This document shows, piece after piece, positions 6,203 through 14,777 of a DNA stretch of 35,438 nucleotides (the first letter of the stretch is position 1; each line of letters begins with the position of its first letter). This stretch comes from Ignavibacteria bacterium (GTDB lineage Bacteria > Bacteroidota > Ignavibacteria > Tepidaquicellales > Tepidaquicellaceae), in assembly GCA_016788375.1 (NCBI GenBank), contig JAEUSI010000016.1:1-35438 (forward strand), given 5' to 3'. The notes under the pieces are model-generated. The model made no database searches. It was not told the DNA's origin and saw only the letters and a program-made list of their open reading frames with translations. Made by a program: the position numbers and the translations under genes.

Positions 6203-8100
6203 TGCTTAAACAAAGCAGAAAAAATATTATATTAATTTCAGTATCGGTATTCTTAATCAGCCTTACGCTGACGGTTGCCGATAATTTTATTTTAAGCTAT
6301 TCAAAAGATACTGAAACATGTCTGTCATGTCATGAAGACAAGGATCTGTCCATGGAAAAGGACGGAAAGAAAATTTCACTTTATGTAAGTCCCGATCATT
6401 ATAAAAGTTCGGTGCATGCAGGAGCGGAATGCACTGACTGCCATCTGAATTACAATCCCGACGAAATACCGCATACAAAGAAAACCGAATCAGTAAACTG
6501 TAATTCCTGTCACGACAATACAGGCGGGCTTGAAAAGAGTGTTCATACGAATGTAAACTGCTACGAATGCCATACTAAACATGACATTAAGCCTGCAAAG
6601 GAAATGAGCAGGAATCAGAGCGAAAACTGTCTGAGTTGTCACAAAAATAAAAATGTCAGCAAGTTTTCCGAAAGCATACATGCTAAGAAAGATATTGGAT
6701 GCAATGACTGTCATTCCGGCGGACATCTGACGAAAAACATAAAGAAAAGTGAAGTTTCCGCATTATGCGGTAAATGTCACAACAAATCTTCTTCAGCTTT
6801 TCAGAACAGCATACACCACACTGTATTAAAAGGCGGTAATAAAAATGCACCAGTCTGCACGGATTGTCACGGAGCTCATGAAGTCAGGATGAATAAAGTT
6901 TCGATACAGACAGAAGCCTGCTTAAAATGTCACCTTAATGAAAGTCTTTTTCCGGGTGAAGAGAAAGGTTCTGCGAAATTTGTAAAACAGTATAAGACCA
7001 GCATTCACGGCTCTATTCAGAAAGGTGAAAAAGAAGCTGCAGTCTGTGCAGACTGTCACGGTGATCACATGATTGACAGTCCAGATGATCCTACATCTTC
7101 CACCAAGCGGGCGAGACTGCTTGAAACCTGCGGCAAATGTCACAGTGAAGTTGTGGAGAAATTCAAGAAATCCAAGCACGGTCAGGAGCTTATGAAAAAC
7201 AACGGAAAAGCCCCGAGCTGTACAGATTGCCACGGTGAACACGATATTAAATCAACGCTGCTGTCGGATGATTTTTCAAAAATAAACATAGCCGATAAAT
7301 GTCTCAGCTGTCATAAAGACGGTAAGATTCCGCATAAAAATTACAAAGGCGAAGAAGAGCTTATATCCGGATATACAAACAGCGTTCATTATGAAGCACT
7401 GAAAAAGGGAAATCTTGAAGCACCTACATGTTCAGAATGTCACGGTGCGCATGAAATGGAATCAGCGGAAAACCCCGCATCTAAAATTTCCAAAAAGAAT
7501 ATGGCACAGACATGCGGACAGTCTAACTGTCACGCAAAACAGCTGAATAATTATACCGGCAGTGTTCATGAAAAAGGAGTTTCGGAAAACAACAAAGACG
7601 CTCCGACATGCAACAACTGTCACGGTAATCATGCCATTGTCACCAAAAAATCCGACGATAAGCTTGCTAAATCCAAGAGTCTGATTCAGTTATGTTCAAA
7701 CTGCCATTCTTCCGTAGAGCTTACGGAACGAAACGATTTGCCGACAAAGGTAAGCGAGACATATAATGAAAGTTTTCACGGACTGGCAACAAGAGGCGGT
7801 TCATCTGAAGTGGCAAACTGCGAAAGCTGTCACGGATATCACAATGTAAAACCTTCGTCGGATACTTCTTCGACAATCAACAAGAAAAATTTACCGCAGA
7901 CCTGCGGTAAGTGTCATCCGGGTGCGGCGCAGGTTTTATTTACATCAAAGATACATGCTACCGATGAAAGAAATGATTCTCCGTGGGTATTCCTGATTTC
8001 GAGATTATACCTGGCATTGATAATCGGACTGATCGGATTTATGGTTCTGCATAATGTGCTTGACTGGAGAAAGAAAGTTAAACTCAGAAATAAAACATGA
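6202..8100 (+). CDS. 19-heme membrane-anchored c-type cytochrome
   Basis: 632 aa. An N-terminal hydrophobic segment (about 8-27) acts as signal or anchor, and a C-terminal segment (about 595-619) followed by a basic tail places the heme domain in the periplasm. There are 18 CxxCH motifs and one CX4CH (C438-C443-H444), from heme 1 at 40-44 to heme 19 at 568-572. The motifs form nine repeats of a diheme unit plus a terminal half unit. Many second hemes read CHG-x-H and are preceded by S-x-H, giving candidate axial histidines. The stop overlaps the cytochrome b start by four bases (ATGA), so the two probably form an inner-membrane complex, comparable in parts to Geobacter CbcL, where similar domains are fused. 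Role in quinol oxidation is inferred. Confidence 0.92.
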   Translation: MLKQSRKNIILISVSVFLISLTLTVADNFILSYSKDTETCLSCHEDKDLSMEKDGKKISLYVSPDHYKSSVHAGAECTDCHLNYNPDEIPHTKKTESVNCNSCHDNTGGLEKSVHTNVNCYECHTKHDIKPAKEMSRNQSENCLSCHKNKNVSKFSESIHAKKDIGCNDCHSGGHLTKNIKKSEVSALCGKCHNKSSSAFQNSIHHTVLKGGNKNAPVCTDCHGAHEVRMNKVSIQTEACLKCHLNESLFPGEEKGSAKFVKQYKTSIHGSIQKGEKEAAVCADCHGDHMIDSPDDPTSSTKRARLLETCGKCHSEVVEKFKKSKHGQELMKNNGKAPSCTDCHGEHDIKSTLLSDDFSKINIADKCLSCHKDGKIPHKNYKGEEELISGYTNSVHYEALKKGNLEAPTCSECHGAHEMESAENPASKISKKNMAQTCGQSNCHAKQLNNYTGSVHEKGVSENNKDAPTCNNCHGNHAIVTKKSDDKLAKSKSLIQLCSNCHSSVELTERNDLPTKVSETYNESFHGLATRGGSSEVANCESCHGYHNVKPSSDTSSTINKKNLPQTCGKCHPGAAQVLFTSKIHATDERNDSPWVFLISRLYLALIIGLIGFMVLHNVLDWRKKVKLRNKT

Positions 8101-8798
8101 AGAGTGAAGAAAAATATTTAAGAATGTCATTCAGTGAAAGGATTCAGCATTTTCTGCTGTTAACAAGCTTTATTGTGCTTGTATACACAGGATTTGCGCT
8201 GAAATTTCCTGAGGCGTTCTGGGTAAAATGGACAGCTTATATAATCGGCGAAAACGCATTTGAAGCCAGAGGAATAGTTCACAGAGTTGCTTCGGTGGTT
8301 CTGGTTGCGGTATCATTGTATCATTTGTATTATATTCTGTTTAATGAAAGGGGGAAGAAGCTTGTAAGGGATTTTCTTCCCGCAAAAAACGACATTACAG
8401 ATTTCAGGGATTCATTAAAATACTTAGCCGGTAAAAGCGAAAACAAGCCGCTCTTCGGAAGATTCAGTTATATCGAAAAAATGGAATACTGGGCTGTTGT
8501 ATGGGGAACTGTTATTATGGGTCTTACGGGAGTTATCTTATGGTTTGAAAATTTCTTTCTGAAATATGTGACAAATACAGGAATGGATATAGCTTCTACC
8601 ATTCATTATTACGAGGCAATACTTGCAAGTCTTGCGATTGTAGTCTGGCATTTTTATTTTATTTTCCTGAATCCGGATGTATATCCGATGAACAAAGCAT
8701 GGTTAAAGGGATATCTTTCCAGGGAAGAAATGGAAAAAGAGCATCCTCTTGAGCTTGCTGAATCAGAAGCACTCAAATCCGATGAAAGCAAAGTTTAA
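8097..8798 (+). CDS. Di-heme cytochrome b (FdnI/hydrogenase b-type) membrane subunit
   Basis: 233 aa with four predicted membrane helices (about 15-35, 60-82, 131-151 and 168-192). Histidines sit where b-heme ligands are expected: H18 in helix 1, H62/H76 in helix 2 and H170/H185 in helix 4. This is the pattern of the cytochrome b subunits of formate dehydrogenases and Ni/Fe hydrogenases, which pass electrons between quinones and periplasmic partners. The gene overlaps the 19-heme gene by four bases and the 18-heme gene follows after 15 bases. No dehydrogenase or hydrogenase subunit is nearby, so the partner is presumably the 19-heme protein. Direction of electron flow cannot be read from sequence. 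Confidence 0.88.
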   Translation: MKSEEKYLRMSFSERIQHFLLLTSFIVLVYTGFALKFPEAFWVKWTAYIIGENAFEARGIVHRVASVVLVAVSLYHLYYILFNERGKKLVRDFLPAKNDITDFRDSLKYLAGKSENKPLFGRFSYIEKMEYWAVVWGTVIMGLTGVILWFENFFLKYVTNTGMDIASTIHYYEAILASLAIVVWHFYFIFLNPDVYPMNKAWLKGYLSREEMEKEHPLELAESEALKSDESKV

Positions 8799-8813
8799 TT
8801 TTTAATATAAAAC

Positions 8814-10850
8814 ATGGGTGAAAAAGAAAAAAAGCCGTTAAAAGAAAAAAAATATTTCAAGAATATCAGAGGATTCAAGAGATTCCTTCTGTTTTCAGGC
8901 ATTTATTTATTTCTTTTTTTATTATTGTTTTCGGCAGCAGCGGAATATACTTCAAGACCGAGCTTTTGTCCTACGTGCCACTATATGGAAACATTTTATC
9001 AGAGCTGGAGGACATCTCAGCACAATAAAGTTGACTGTGTAGAATGTCACTTTGAGCCGGGGATATCCGGAACAATCAGAGGAAAGCTTAACGGACTTGT
9101 TCAGATAGTAAATTATGTTTCACTCTCTTACAAGAAAAGAAAACCCTGGGCTGAAATTCCCGACAATACCTGCGCAAGATCAGGATGTCACGAGAAACAG
9201 GCATTACAGGATTCTGTTTATGACTTCAAAGGAGTTAAATTCAATCACAAGAATCACCTTCAGGAACTCCGCAGAGGCAAGACTTTAAAATGCACAAGCT
9301 GCCATTCTCAGATTGTTCAGGGAACACATATGGAGGTAACCGAGTCTACATGTTTCAACTGTCATTTCAAAAAGTCGGATGATCCTGAACATAAATATGA
9401 CAGACTGGCAGACTGCAGTACCTGTCACAGCTGGAAGGGTAAGACAAAGGAAGAAATGTCACTTTACAGATACGATCATACTGTAGTTGCAAACAATGAC
9501 ATTTCATGTCTCAGCTGTCATGCGTCTACTGTTGCCGGTAACGGAGAAGTAGGAAAGGAAAGATGCTTTCAGTGTCACTTTGAAAACGAGAAGCTGGAAA
9601 AGTTCAATGATACGGAGAAGATGCATGAAACACACATTAAAAAGCATTCTGTAAAATGTTATGTGTGTCACACACCGATTCAGCACAAAGTACAGAAAAT
9701 TGATCCTAATTCACCTTCCGACTGCATAAGCTGTCACAGCAATTCGCATTCGAGTCAGGTAAATTTATACACCGGTGAGGGCGGATTCGAAGTTGAAAAG
9801 ACTCCGAGCGTAATGTATTTAAACGGTATCAACTGCAAAGGGTGTCATATATTTCATGAAACAGATAAAAAGGATGTTGTAAGCACAAAAGCAGGTTCGT
9901 CTTCCTGCGAAAAATGTCACGGCAGCGGTTATGACAATCTTTTGAAACAATGGAGGACGGCATCAGAACAGAGACTTCAGACTATCAATTCAATTTACAG
10001 AACTGTTTCAAGCCAGGTAAACAATTCAAAAAGCAGCAATAAACCTGAAGCTGAAAAAACCCTGGATGAAGCTTATCATAATATCCGTATTGTAGAAACA
10101 GGCAAAAGCGTTCACAATGTCCTGTTTGCCGACAAGCTTCTCACATCCGCATATTCTCTTATGAAAAAATCTTTGACAATGGTAGGATCTTCGTCAGGGC
10201 TGCCGGAATTCAAGTCATCGTCGGAATTTATACCGAATGAATGTTACAATTGCCATTCGGGAATTCAGGAGATTTCCGTGAAGAAATTCGGAATGAACTT
10301 TTCGCATAATCTGCACATTGCAAAGAATAAGATTAATTGCGACAAGTGCCATTCAAATTCCCAGAAACACGGTGAACTTACAGTAAGCAAAGAGAGCTGC
10401 AACAACTGCCACCACTCTCAGAGCAAGAATGATGAATCATGCGTTTCTTGTCATAAATTTCAGGCTGAAGTATATAACGGTAATTATCTTAATAAAAAAC
10501 AGCCTGATATCATGAAGGAAGCCGGTGCATCATGCGTCGACTGTCATATTGACGGAATGAAGGTAAACAAGCCTGACAACAAAATATGTCTGAAATGCCA
10601 TGAAAGCGGATATGAAACTTCCATGGACGACTGGAAAAAAGATGTCAGTGATCAGAAGGCGGAATTATCTGAGTTACTTGCTAATGCACAGAATACTGAA
10701 CTTACGAATGAACAGAGGGATGAAGTGAATGAAATCAGGAAGATTTACAATCAGATTAACTCTTACCCCAGTATTTATGTTCACAATTATGAGATGATAA
10801 GCACGGTATTGTCGGATTCAAGAAAGAAACTAAAAAGCTTTGTAAAATAA
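8814..10850 (+). CDS. NapC/NirT-anchored 18-heme c-type cytochrome
   Basis: 678 aa. A basic N-terminus and one membrane helix (about 24-44) lead into SFCPTCHYME and CVECH (hemes 1 and 2, 52-56 and 75-79), the hallmark of NapC/NirT/NrfH quinol dehydrogenases. In total there are 17 CxxCH and one CX4CH (C120-C125-H126). Two heme-free helical segments (about 369-452 and 596-673) each follow a heme ending C-x-K-C-H...SGY and contain W, then VHN and a basic helix end. They look like copies of one domain, dividing the protein into a 12-heme and a 6-heme part. Geobacter ImcH is a smaller NapC/NirT family inner-membrane protein used in metal reduction. The role as an electron bridge across the periplasm is inferred. 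Confidence 0.92.
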   Translation: MGEKEKKPLKEKKYFKNIRGFKRFLLFSGIYLFLFLLLFSAAAEYTSRPSFCPTCHYMETFYQSWRTSQHNKVDCVECHFEPGISGTIRGKLNGLVQIVNYVSLSYKKRKPWAEIPDNTCARSGCHEKQALQDSVYDFKGVKFNHKNHLQELRRGKTLKCTSCHSQIVQGTHMEVTESTCFNCHFKKSDDPEHKYDRLADCSTCHSWKGKTKEEMSLYRYDHTVVANNDISCLSCHASTVAGNGEVGKERCFQCHFENEKLEKFNDTEKMHETHIKKHSVKCYVCHTPIQHKVQKIDPNSPSDCISCHSNSHSSQVNLYTGEGGFEVEKTPSVMYLNGINCKGCHIFHETDKKDVVSTKAGSSSCEKCHGSGYDNLLKQWRTASEQRLQTINSIYRTVSSQVNNSKSSNKPEAEKTLDEAYHNIRIVETGKSVHNVLFADKLLTSAYSLMKKSLTMVGSSSGLPEFKSSSEFIPNECYNCHSGIQEISVKKFGMNFSHNLHIAKNKINCDKCHSNSQKHGELTVSKESCNNCHHSQSKNDESCVSCHKFQAEVYNGNYLNKKQPDIMKEAGASCVDCHIDGMKVNKPDNKICLKCHESGYETSMDDWKKDVSDQKAELSELLANAQNTELTNEQRDEVNEIRKIYNQINSYPSIYVHNYEMISTVLSDSRKKLKSFVK

Positions 10851-10907
10851 ATAATAAAGATATTTTATTTTTAAATAGTTATTTTAACAAAAAACAAAAA
10901 GCAAACC

Positions 10908-11474
10908 ATGAAGAAAAAAGTAATTTTAAGTGTTGTATCTGCGTTACTGGTTTTATCTGTTGTTTTAATACAGAATGAAACTTCAAATTCGCAGTCAACA
11001 GCAAAATATGTCGGAGTGAATACCTGCGTTGGTGCCTGTCATAAAACAGAAGCTCAGGGTAAGCAGCTTGACATATGGAAAGAATCGAAGCATTCAAAAG
11101 CATTTGAAGTGCTTCAGACTCCGGAAGCCGATAAAATAGCAACGGAGAAGGGATTTACGACTCCTGCAGCTGAAACAAAAGAATGTCTCAAATGCCATGT
11201 TCTCGGAAAAGAAATGGATGAAAGCGAATTTGAAACTTCTTTTGACAAGACACAGGGTGTTCAGTGCGAGACCTGTCACGGAGCAGGTTCCGAATACAAA
11301 AAGCTCAGCATTATGAAAGATAAGGACAAAGCTGTTGCAAGCGGACTTGTCATTCATACTGAGAAAGAAGCTTTCTGCACGCATTGTCATAATTCTGAAA
11401 GCCCAACTTTTAAGGAATTTAAGTATGATGAAATGTGGGAAAAGATAAAACATCCGATTCCCGCAAAAGAATAA
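10908..11474 (+). CDS. Tetraheme cytochrome c554-like protein, paralogue 1
   Basis: 188 aa with a signal peptide (about 1-29), so a soluble periplasmic protein. Four heme motifs: an atypical C40-VGA-C44-H45 (CX3CH), then CLKCH (93-97), CETCH (120-124) and CTHCH (157-161). The layout KYVG-x-x-TC...CHK...W-x-x-SKH-x-K-AF...CHGAGS is that of the cytochrome c554 family, whose founder shuttles electrons in Nitrosomonas. No hydroxylamine oxidoreductase is present, so a general periplasmic shuttle role is more likely here. It lies 57 bases after the 18-heme gene and is followed by a close paralogue. Confidence 0.88.
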   Translation: MKKKVILSVVSALLVLSVVLIQNETSNSQSTAKYVGVNTCVGACHKTEAQGKQLDIWKESKHSKAFEVLQTPEADKIATEKGFTTPAAETKECLKCHVLGKEMDESEFETSFDKTQGVQCETCHGAGSEYKKLSIMKDKDKAVASGLVIHTEKEAFCTHCHNSESPTFKEFKYDEMWEKIKHPIPAKE

Positions 11475-11531
11475 GTAATAAAAGCGTTTCGATTTGTTTT
11501 AAAATTTTTTAATTGAAAACCAGATTTTGTT

Positions 11532-12122
11532 GTGATTAAAAAATGTTTAAATACATTAAGTAATAATTTAATTAAAGCTGTCCTGAAGGTTACCGGGACA
11601 GCTTTATTTATTATGATAGTATGCTCCCATACTTTATATGCACAAACTGCTCATAAGTATGTCGGAGTCAGTACATGCGCGGGTATTTGTCACAAATCAG
11701 GGTCACAGGGAAATCAGTACGGGATATGGAAAGATTCCAGGCATGCGCAGGCATATCTGACATTGCAGACAGAAAAAGCAGACAGCATTGCTTTATCAAA
11801 AGGTTTTAATACTTCAGCCGCAGAGACTCAGGAGTGTCTGATATGTCATACAACGGGAAAGAAAATCAATGAAAATGAATTCAGGGCTTCATTTGATCTT
11901 TCGCAGGGAGTTCAGTGTGAAAGCTGTCACGGCGCAGGTTCATCTTATTCCAAGCTTTCAGTGATGAAGAATACTGATCTTGCGGTTAAAAACGGACTGA
12001 TAGTAAATAAGGATAAAAAAGCATTCTGCATAAAATGTCATAATTCATACAGTCCGACTTATTTTGAATTCAATTATGATCCGATGTGGGAAATGATAGC
12101 ACATCCAAAATCTAAAGAATAG
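11532..12122 (+). CDS. Tetraheme cytochrome c554-like protein, paralogue 2
   Basis: 196 aa, starting at GTG. The next in-frame ATG would leave only a stub of the signal peptide (MIVCSHTLYA-Q), so the GTG is preferred. It repeats the whole motif order of the preceding gene, including the CX3CH first heme (C49-AGI-C53-H54), so the pair arose by tandem duplication after that motif existed. The N-terminal region is less conserved than the heme domain. Its signal-peptide codons contain a perfect 10-bp hairpin (11574-11605) resembling an intrinsic terminator. Nine bases separate it from the porin gene, placing this copy closest in expression to the outer-membrane components. Confidence 0.85.
   Translation: MIKKCLNTLSNNLIKAVLKVTGTALFIMIVCSHTLYAQTAHKYVGVSTCAGICHKSGSQGNQYGIWKDSRHAQAYLTLQTEKADSIALSKGFNTSAAETQECLICHTTGKKINENEFRASFDLSQGVQCESCHGAGSSYSKLSVMKNTDLAVKNGLIVNKDKKAFCIKCHNSYSPTYFEFNYDPMWEMIAHPKSKE
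11574..11605 (+). terminator. Terminator-like hairpin inside a signal-peptide coding region
   Basis: AAAGCTGTCC pairs perfectly with GGACAGCTTT around a 12-base loop and is followed by ATTTATTATG. It lies within codons 15-25 of the second c554-like gene if the GTG start is right. It could attenuate transcription between the two paralogues. The following T-run is broken, so strong termination is doubtful. Confidence 0.4.
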
Positions 12123-12131
12123 TTTAATATT

Positions 12132-13421
12132 ATGAAAACTAAATACAAAATTCTTTTGGTTCTGCTTTTTACGGCTTCAGTAATAAATGCTCAGTCGCTA
12201 AATATGAGACTCAGCACTTATTTTTACAGCTATGAAAGAGCGGACAGCATAAACAGTGATCTAAAGACATCACACCTTACCGGTTACCAGAATCTGCTTA
12301 TAGATTTCTCAAAAGACAAATGGAGTTTTAATACACTTATGCAGACAGAGGAAGATGTTTATAACATAAACGGAAAAGGTTTCGGTTACAGTTTTTATAA
12401 TTTGTATTTAAAAGGATCCAATCTTTTCAACGTACTTGATTTAAAACTCGGCAGGCAGTATTTATTCATGGGAGTCGGGAAAGGCGCGATGGACGGGCTT
12501 ATGCTCAAATTAAAACTCGGAAAAAACAAAGAGTATCAGATCAGCGGTTTCGGAGGAGCGCTTACGCCTCTTAATTATGAATTTACCGGATACGAACAAC
12601 TGGACAACAATTACATAATAGGTGGAGCGTTTGCCTGGTACGGAGTGCGTGATTTGTCGGCGACACTCAGTTATATGAACAAGCATTATCAGCCGCAGGC
12701 ATATAATACAGTAAGAATTGACAGCATGAACAATGTCGAGAATGTTTTTATTGATTTTGATTCTCCTGCCGATCAGCTTATCGGGCTGGACATGAATTAT
12801 TCTTATTTAAAAAAGCATTTCTTCTTCGGGAAGGCTTATTTTGACATTAACAACAATGTTTTTTACAGAGGTCTTCTGAATGCAACATTCGGAGTAACCG
12901 ATAAGATGAAATTCACGGCTATGTATGAATACAATGAGCCGCAGATCAGCTATAATTCTATATTCTGGGTGTTTAATCATAATCAGAATCAGCAGATTGG
13001 CGCAAGCGTTGATTACGGACTGGATTACGGAATAAATATATTCGCGGCTGCATATGATGTGATTTATGATGATGATAACTCGCTGAAATTTCAGATCGGA
13101 TTAAATAATCCGAGCTACGGTATTTCATACACGCTTTACACTGGTTATGCAGGCGAGTCAAACGGATTTAACGGTTATTATTACAGAAGTCTCATTGATT
13201 CAAAACTGTCGTGCAATGTCGGTCTTAATTATTCATATTACAGCATAGGCGACTATTCGGATGAAAAGGAAAATGCATTCAGCGGACTGCTCGGATTTAC
13301 ATACAGGCCGTCGCCGCAGATCAGCATAGATCTTCAGGGTCAGCTGCTTTCAAATGCCGTGTACAAGTATGATTCAAGGATACTTTTCGGACTGAATTAC
13401 TGGTTATTCAACAAGTTTTAA
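12132..13421 (+). CDS. Outer-membrane beta-barrel of the porin-cytochrome conduit
   Basis: 429 aa. A signal peptide (cleavage after INA at residue 20) is followed by a chain of alternating polar/hydrophobic strands rich in Tyr, Phe, Gly and Asn. There are no long hydrophobic helices, and it ends in NYWLFNKF with a terminal Phe, as expected for BAM-inserted outer-membrane barrels. No family is recognised by name. It sits among periplasmic and lipoprotein multiheme cytochromes, which is the arrangement of MtrB/PioB and of the Geobacter OmbB-type porins that sheath a heme wire. I infer the same role. Spacing of 9 bases before and 22 bases after supports co-expression. Confidence 0.8.
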   Translation: MKTKYKILLVLLFTASVINAQSLNMRLSTYFYSYERADSINSDLKTSHLTGYQNLLIDFSKDKWSFNTLMQTEEDVYNINGKGFGYSFYNLYLKGSNLFNVLDLKLGRQYLFMGVGKGAMDGLMLKLKLGKNKEYQISGFGGALTPLNYEFTGYEQLDNNYIIGGAFAWYGVRDLSATLSYMNKHYQPQAYNTVRIDSMNNVENVFIDFDSPADQLIGLDMNYSYLKKHFFFGKAYFDINNNVFYRGLLNATFGVTDKMKFTAMYEYNEPQISYNSIFWVFNHNQNQQIGASVDYGLDYGINIFAAAYDVIYDDDNSLKFQIGLNNPSYGISYTLYTGYAGESNGFNGYYYRSLIDSKLSCNVGLNYSYYSIGDYSDEKENAFSGLLGFTYRPSPQISIDLQGQLLSNAVYKYDSRILFGLNYWLFNKF

Positions 13422-13443
13422 TATTTTATAAAAATATAATCTC

Positions 13444-14700
13444 ATGAAGATTACAAAATTTTATTTACTGTTCACCGGCTGTGTGATAATTTTTCTTTCA
13501 AGCACTGCTTATTTTCTGAAGGATGAAAATTTTCAGGACAGGAAAGACATACTGTACTCTGCGGATAAAATTTACGACAACAGCAAGATTATCAAGTTTG
13601 ATCATAAACTTCACACTGTAGATGCCGGAGTAAAATGCGAAGACTGTCATACAGCCGTGACAAAATCTGCTTCGTCTAAAGACAATCTTCTCCCGAAAAA
13701 GAAAGACTGTGAATCCTGCCATGACGTAAAGGACGAGAAGCAGTGCGGATTGTGTCATTACAATAAACCGTACAAGAAACTTAAAGCATCAAACCGCGAA
13801 CTGAATTTTTCACATGTTCAGCACATAAAAGGCAAGCAGTGCACGGATTGCCACAAGGATCTTGATAAAGTCAAGCTTTCAAAGGAAAGTGCTGCGGGAT
13901 TTCCTTCAATGGAAAGCTGTTACAAGTGTCATAATAATAAGAAAGCGCCGAACGACTGCGAATCTTGTCACAGAAATCTTTCAAACCTTACTCCTAAGAG
14001 TCATCTGAAATCGAATTTTCTGAATGAGCATACATCAGCGGGAGTTGCGGAAAAAAACAACTGCATGATGTGTCACAGCGATAATTTCTGTCAGGCATGT
14101 CACAGTCCTTTAAATTACTCGGGCGACAATCAGCCGGATGATTTTTATGCTCCTTATTATACAAAGGAAACAGGAACGCGGATTGACAGGGAAGATTTGC
14201 AGAAACTGACACTTGCGCATGATCTGAATTATAAATTCACACACGGACTTGATGCCAATCAGAAGTCTTTCGAGTGCAAGACCTGTCACAGTCCGGTGAC
14301 ATTCTGCGCTTCATGTCATCAGAACGGTGGAGACCTTATAACGGGAATTGCTCCACTCAGTCATCAGCAGCCAAATTTTACGACAATCGGAGTAAATACA
14401 GGAGGCGGTCTGCATTCTGAACTTGCACAGAAGGATATTGAATCATGTCAGTCCTGTCATGATGTGCAGGGAAGCGATCCGACATGCGTAAAATGTCACT
14501 TTGATAATGACGGTGTACAGGGTACAAATCCCAAAACACATATTTCGGGATTTTTAAAAGATGAAAAAGGTCTATGGCATGAAACCCAGGGAGCTGTATG
14601 CTATTCCTGTCATAATGATCCGAATGCCCGTCCGGACGGAATTCCGGGAGTCGGATTCTGCGGTTACTGTCACGGTAGCGATGCTGACAGAAGAAGATGA
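13444..14700 (+). CDS. 14-heme c-type cytochrome
   Basis: 418 aa with an N-terminal hydrophobic segment (about 6-25) acting as signal peptide or anchor. A Cys at 13 sits too early in that segment for a convincing lipobox. Fourteen CxxCH motifs run from C65 to C406. Several come as close pairs with about 5-13 residues between (CESCH...CGLCH, CMMCH...CQACH, CKTCH...CASCH, CQSCH...CVKCH), as in compact stacked heme wires. HxxH-type distal histidines (FDHKLH, FSHVQH) precede the first and fourth hemes. Lying directly after the porin gene, it is the candidate periplasm-facing partner of the porin (MtrA/OmaB position). The side of the membrane is inferred from gene order only. Confidence 0.87.
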   Translation: MKITKFYLLFTGCVIIFLSSTAYFLKDENFQDRKDILYSADKIYDNSKIIKFDHKLHTVDAGVKCEDCHTAVTKSASSKDNLLPKKKDCESCHDVKDEKQCGLCHYNKPYKKLKASNRELNFSHVQHIKGKQCTDCHKDLDKVKLSKESAAGFPSMESCYKCHNNKKAPNDCESCHRNLSNLTPKSHLKSNFLNEHTSAGVAEKNNCMMCHSDNFCQACHSPLNYSGDNQPDDFYAPYYTKETGTRIDREDLQKLTLAHDLNYKFTHGLDANQKSFECKTCHSPVTFCASCHQNGGDLITGIAPLSHQQPNFTTIGVNTGGGLHSELAQKDIESCQSCHDVQGSDPTCVKCHFDNDGVQGTNPKTHISGFLKDEKGLWHETQGAVCYSCHNDPNARPDGIPGVGFCGYCHGSDADRRR

Positions 14701-14777
14701 TAAAGCTCGCACTGGCATGGTTAAAACGAATGAGTATTAAAATTAAATAAATTTTTTAAATGGTTTTCATTTAAATT

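Noticed and set aside
6287-7242. Antisense open frames across the 19-heme gene
   Set aside because: They are by-products of repeated CxxCH codons read on the opposite strand; the translations show no domain, and the sense frame is certain.
14700-14777. CTGGCATGG in the gap before the 7-heme lipoprotein as a sigma-54 -24 element
   Set aside because: No TTGC at the required distance; the gap probably lies within the operon.
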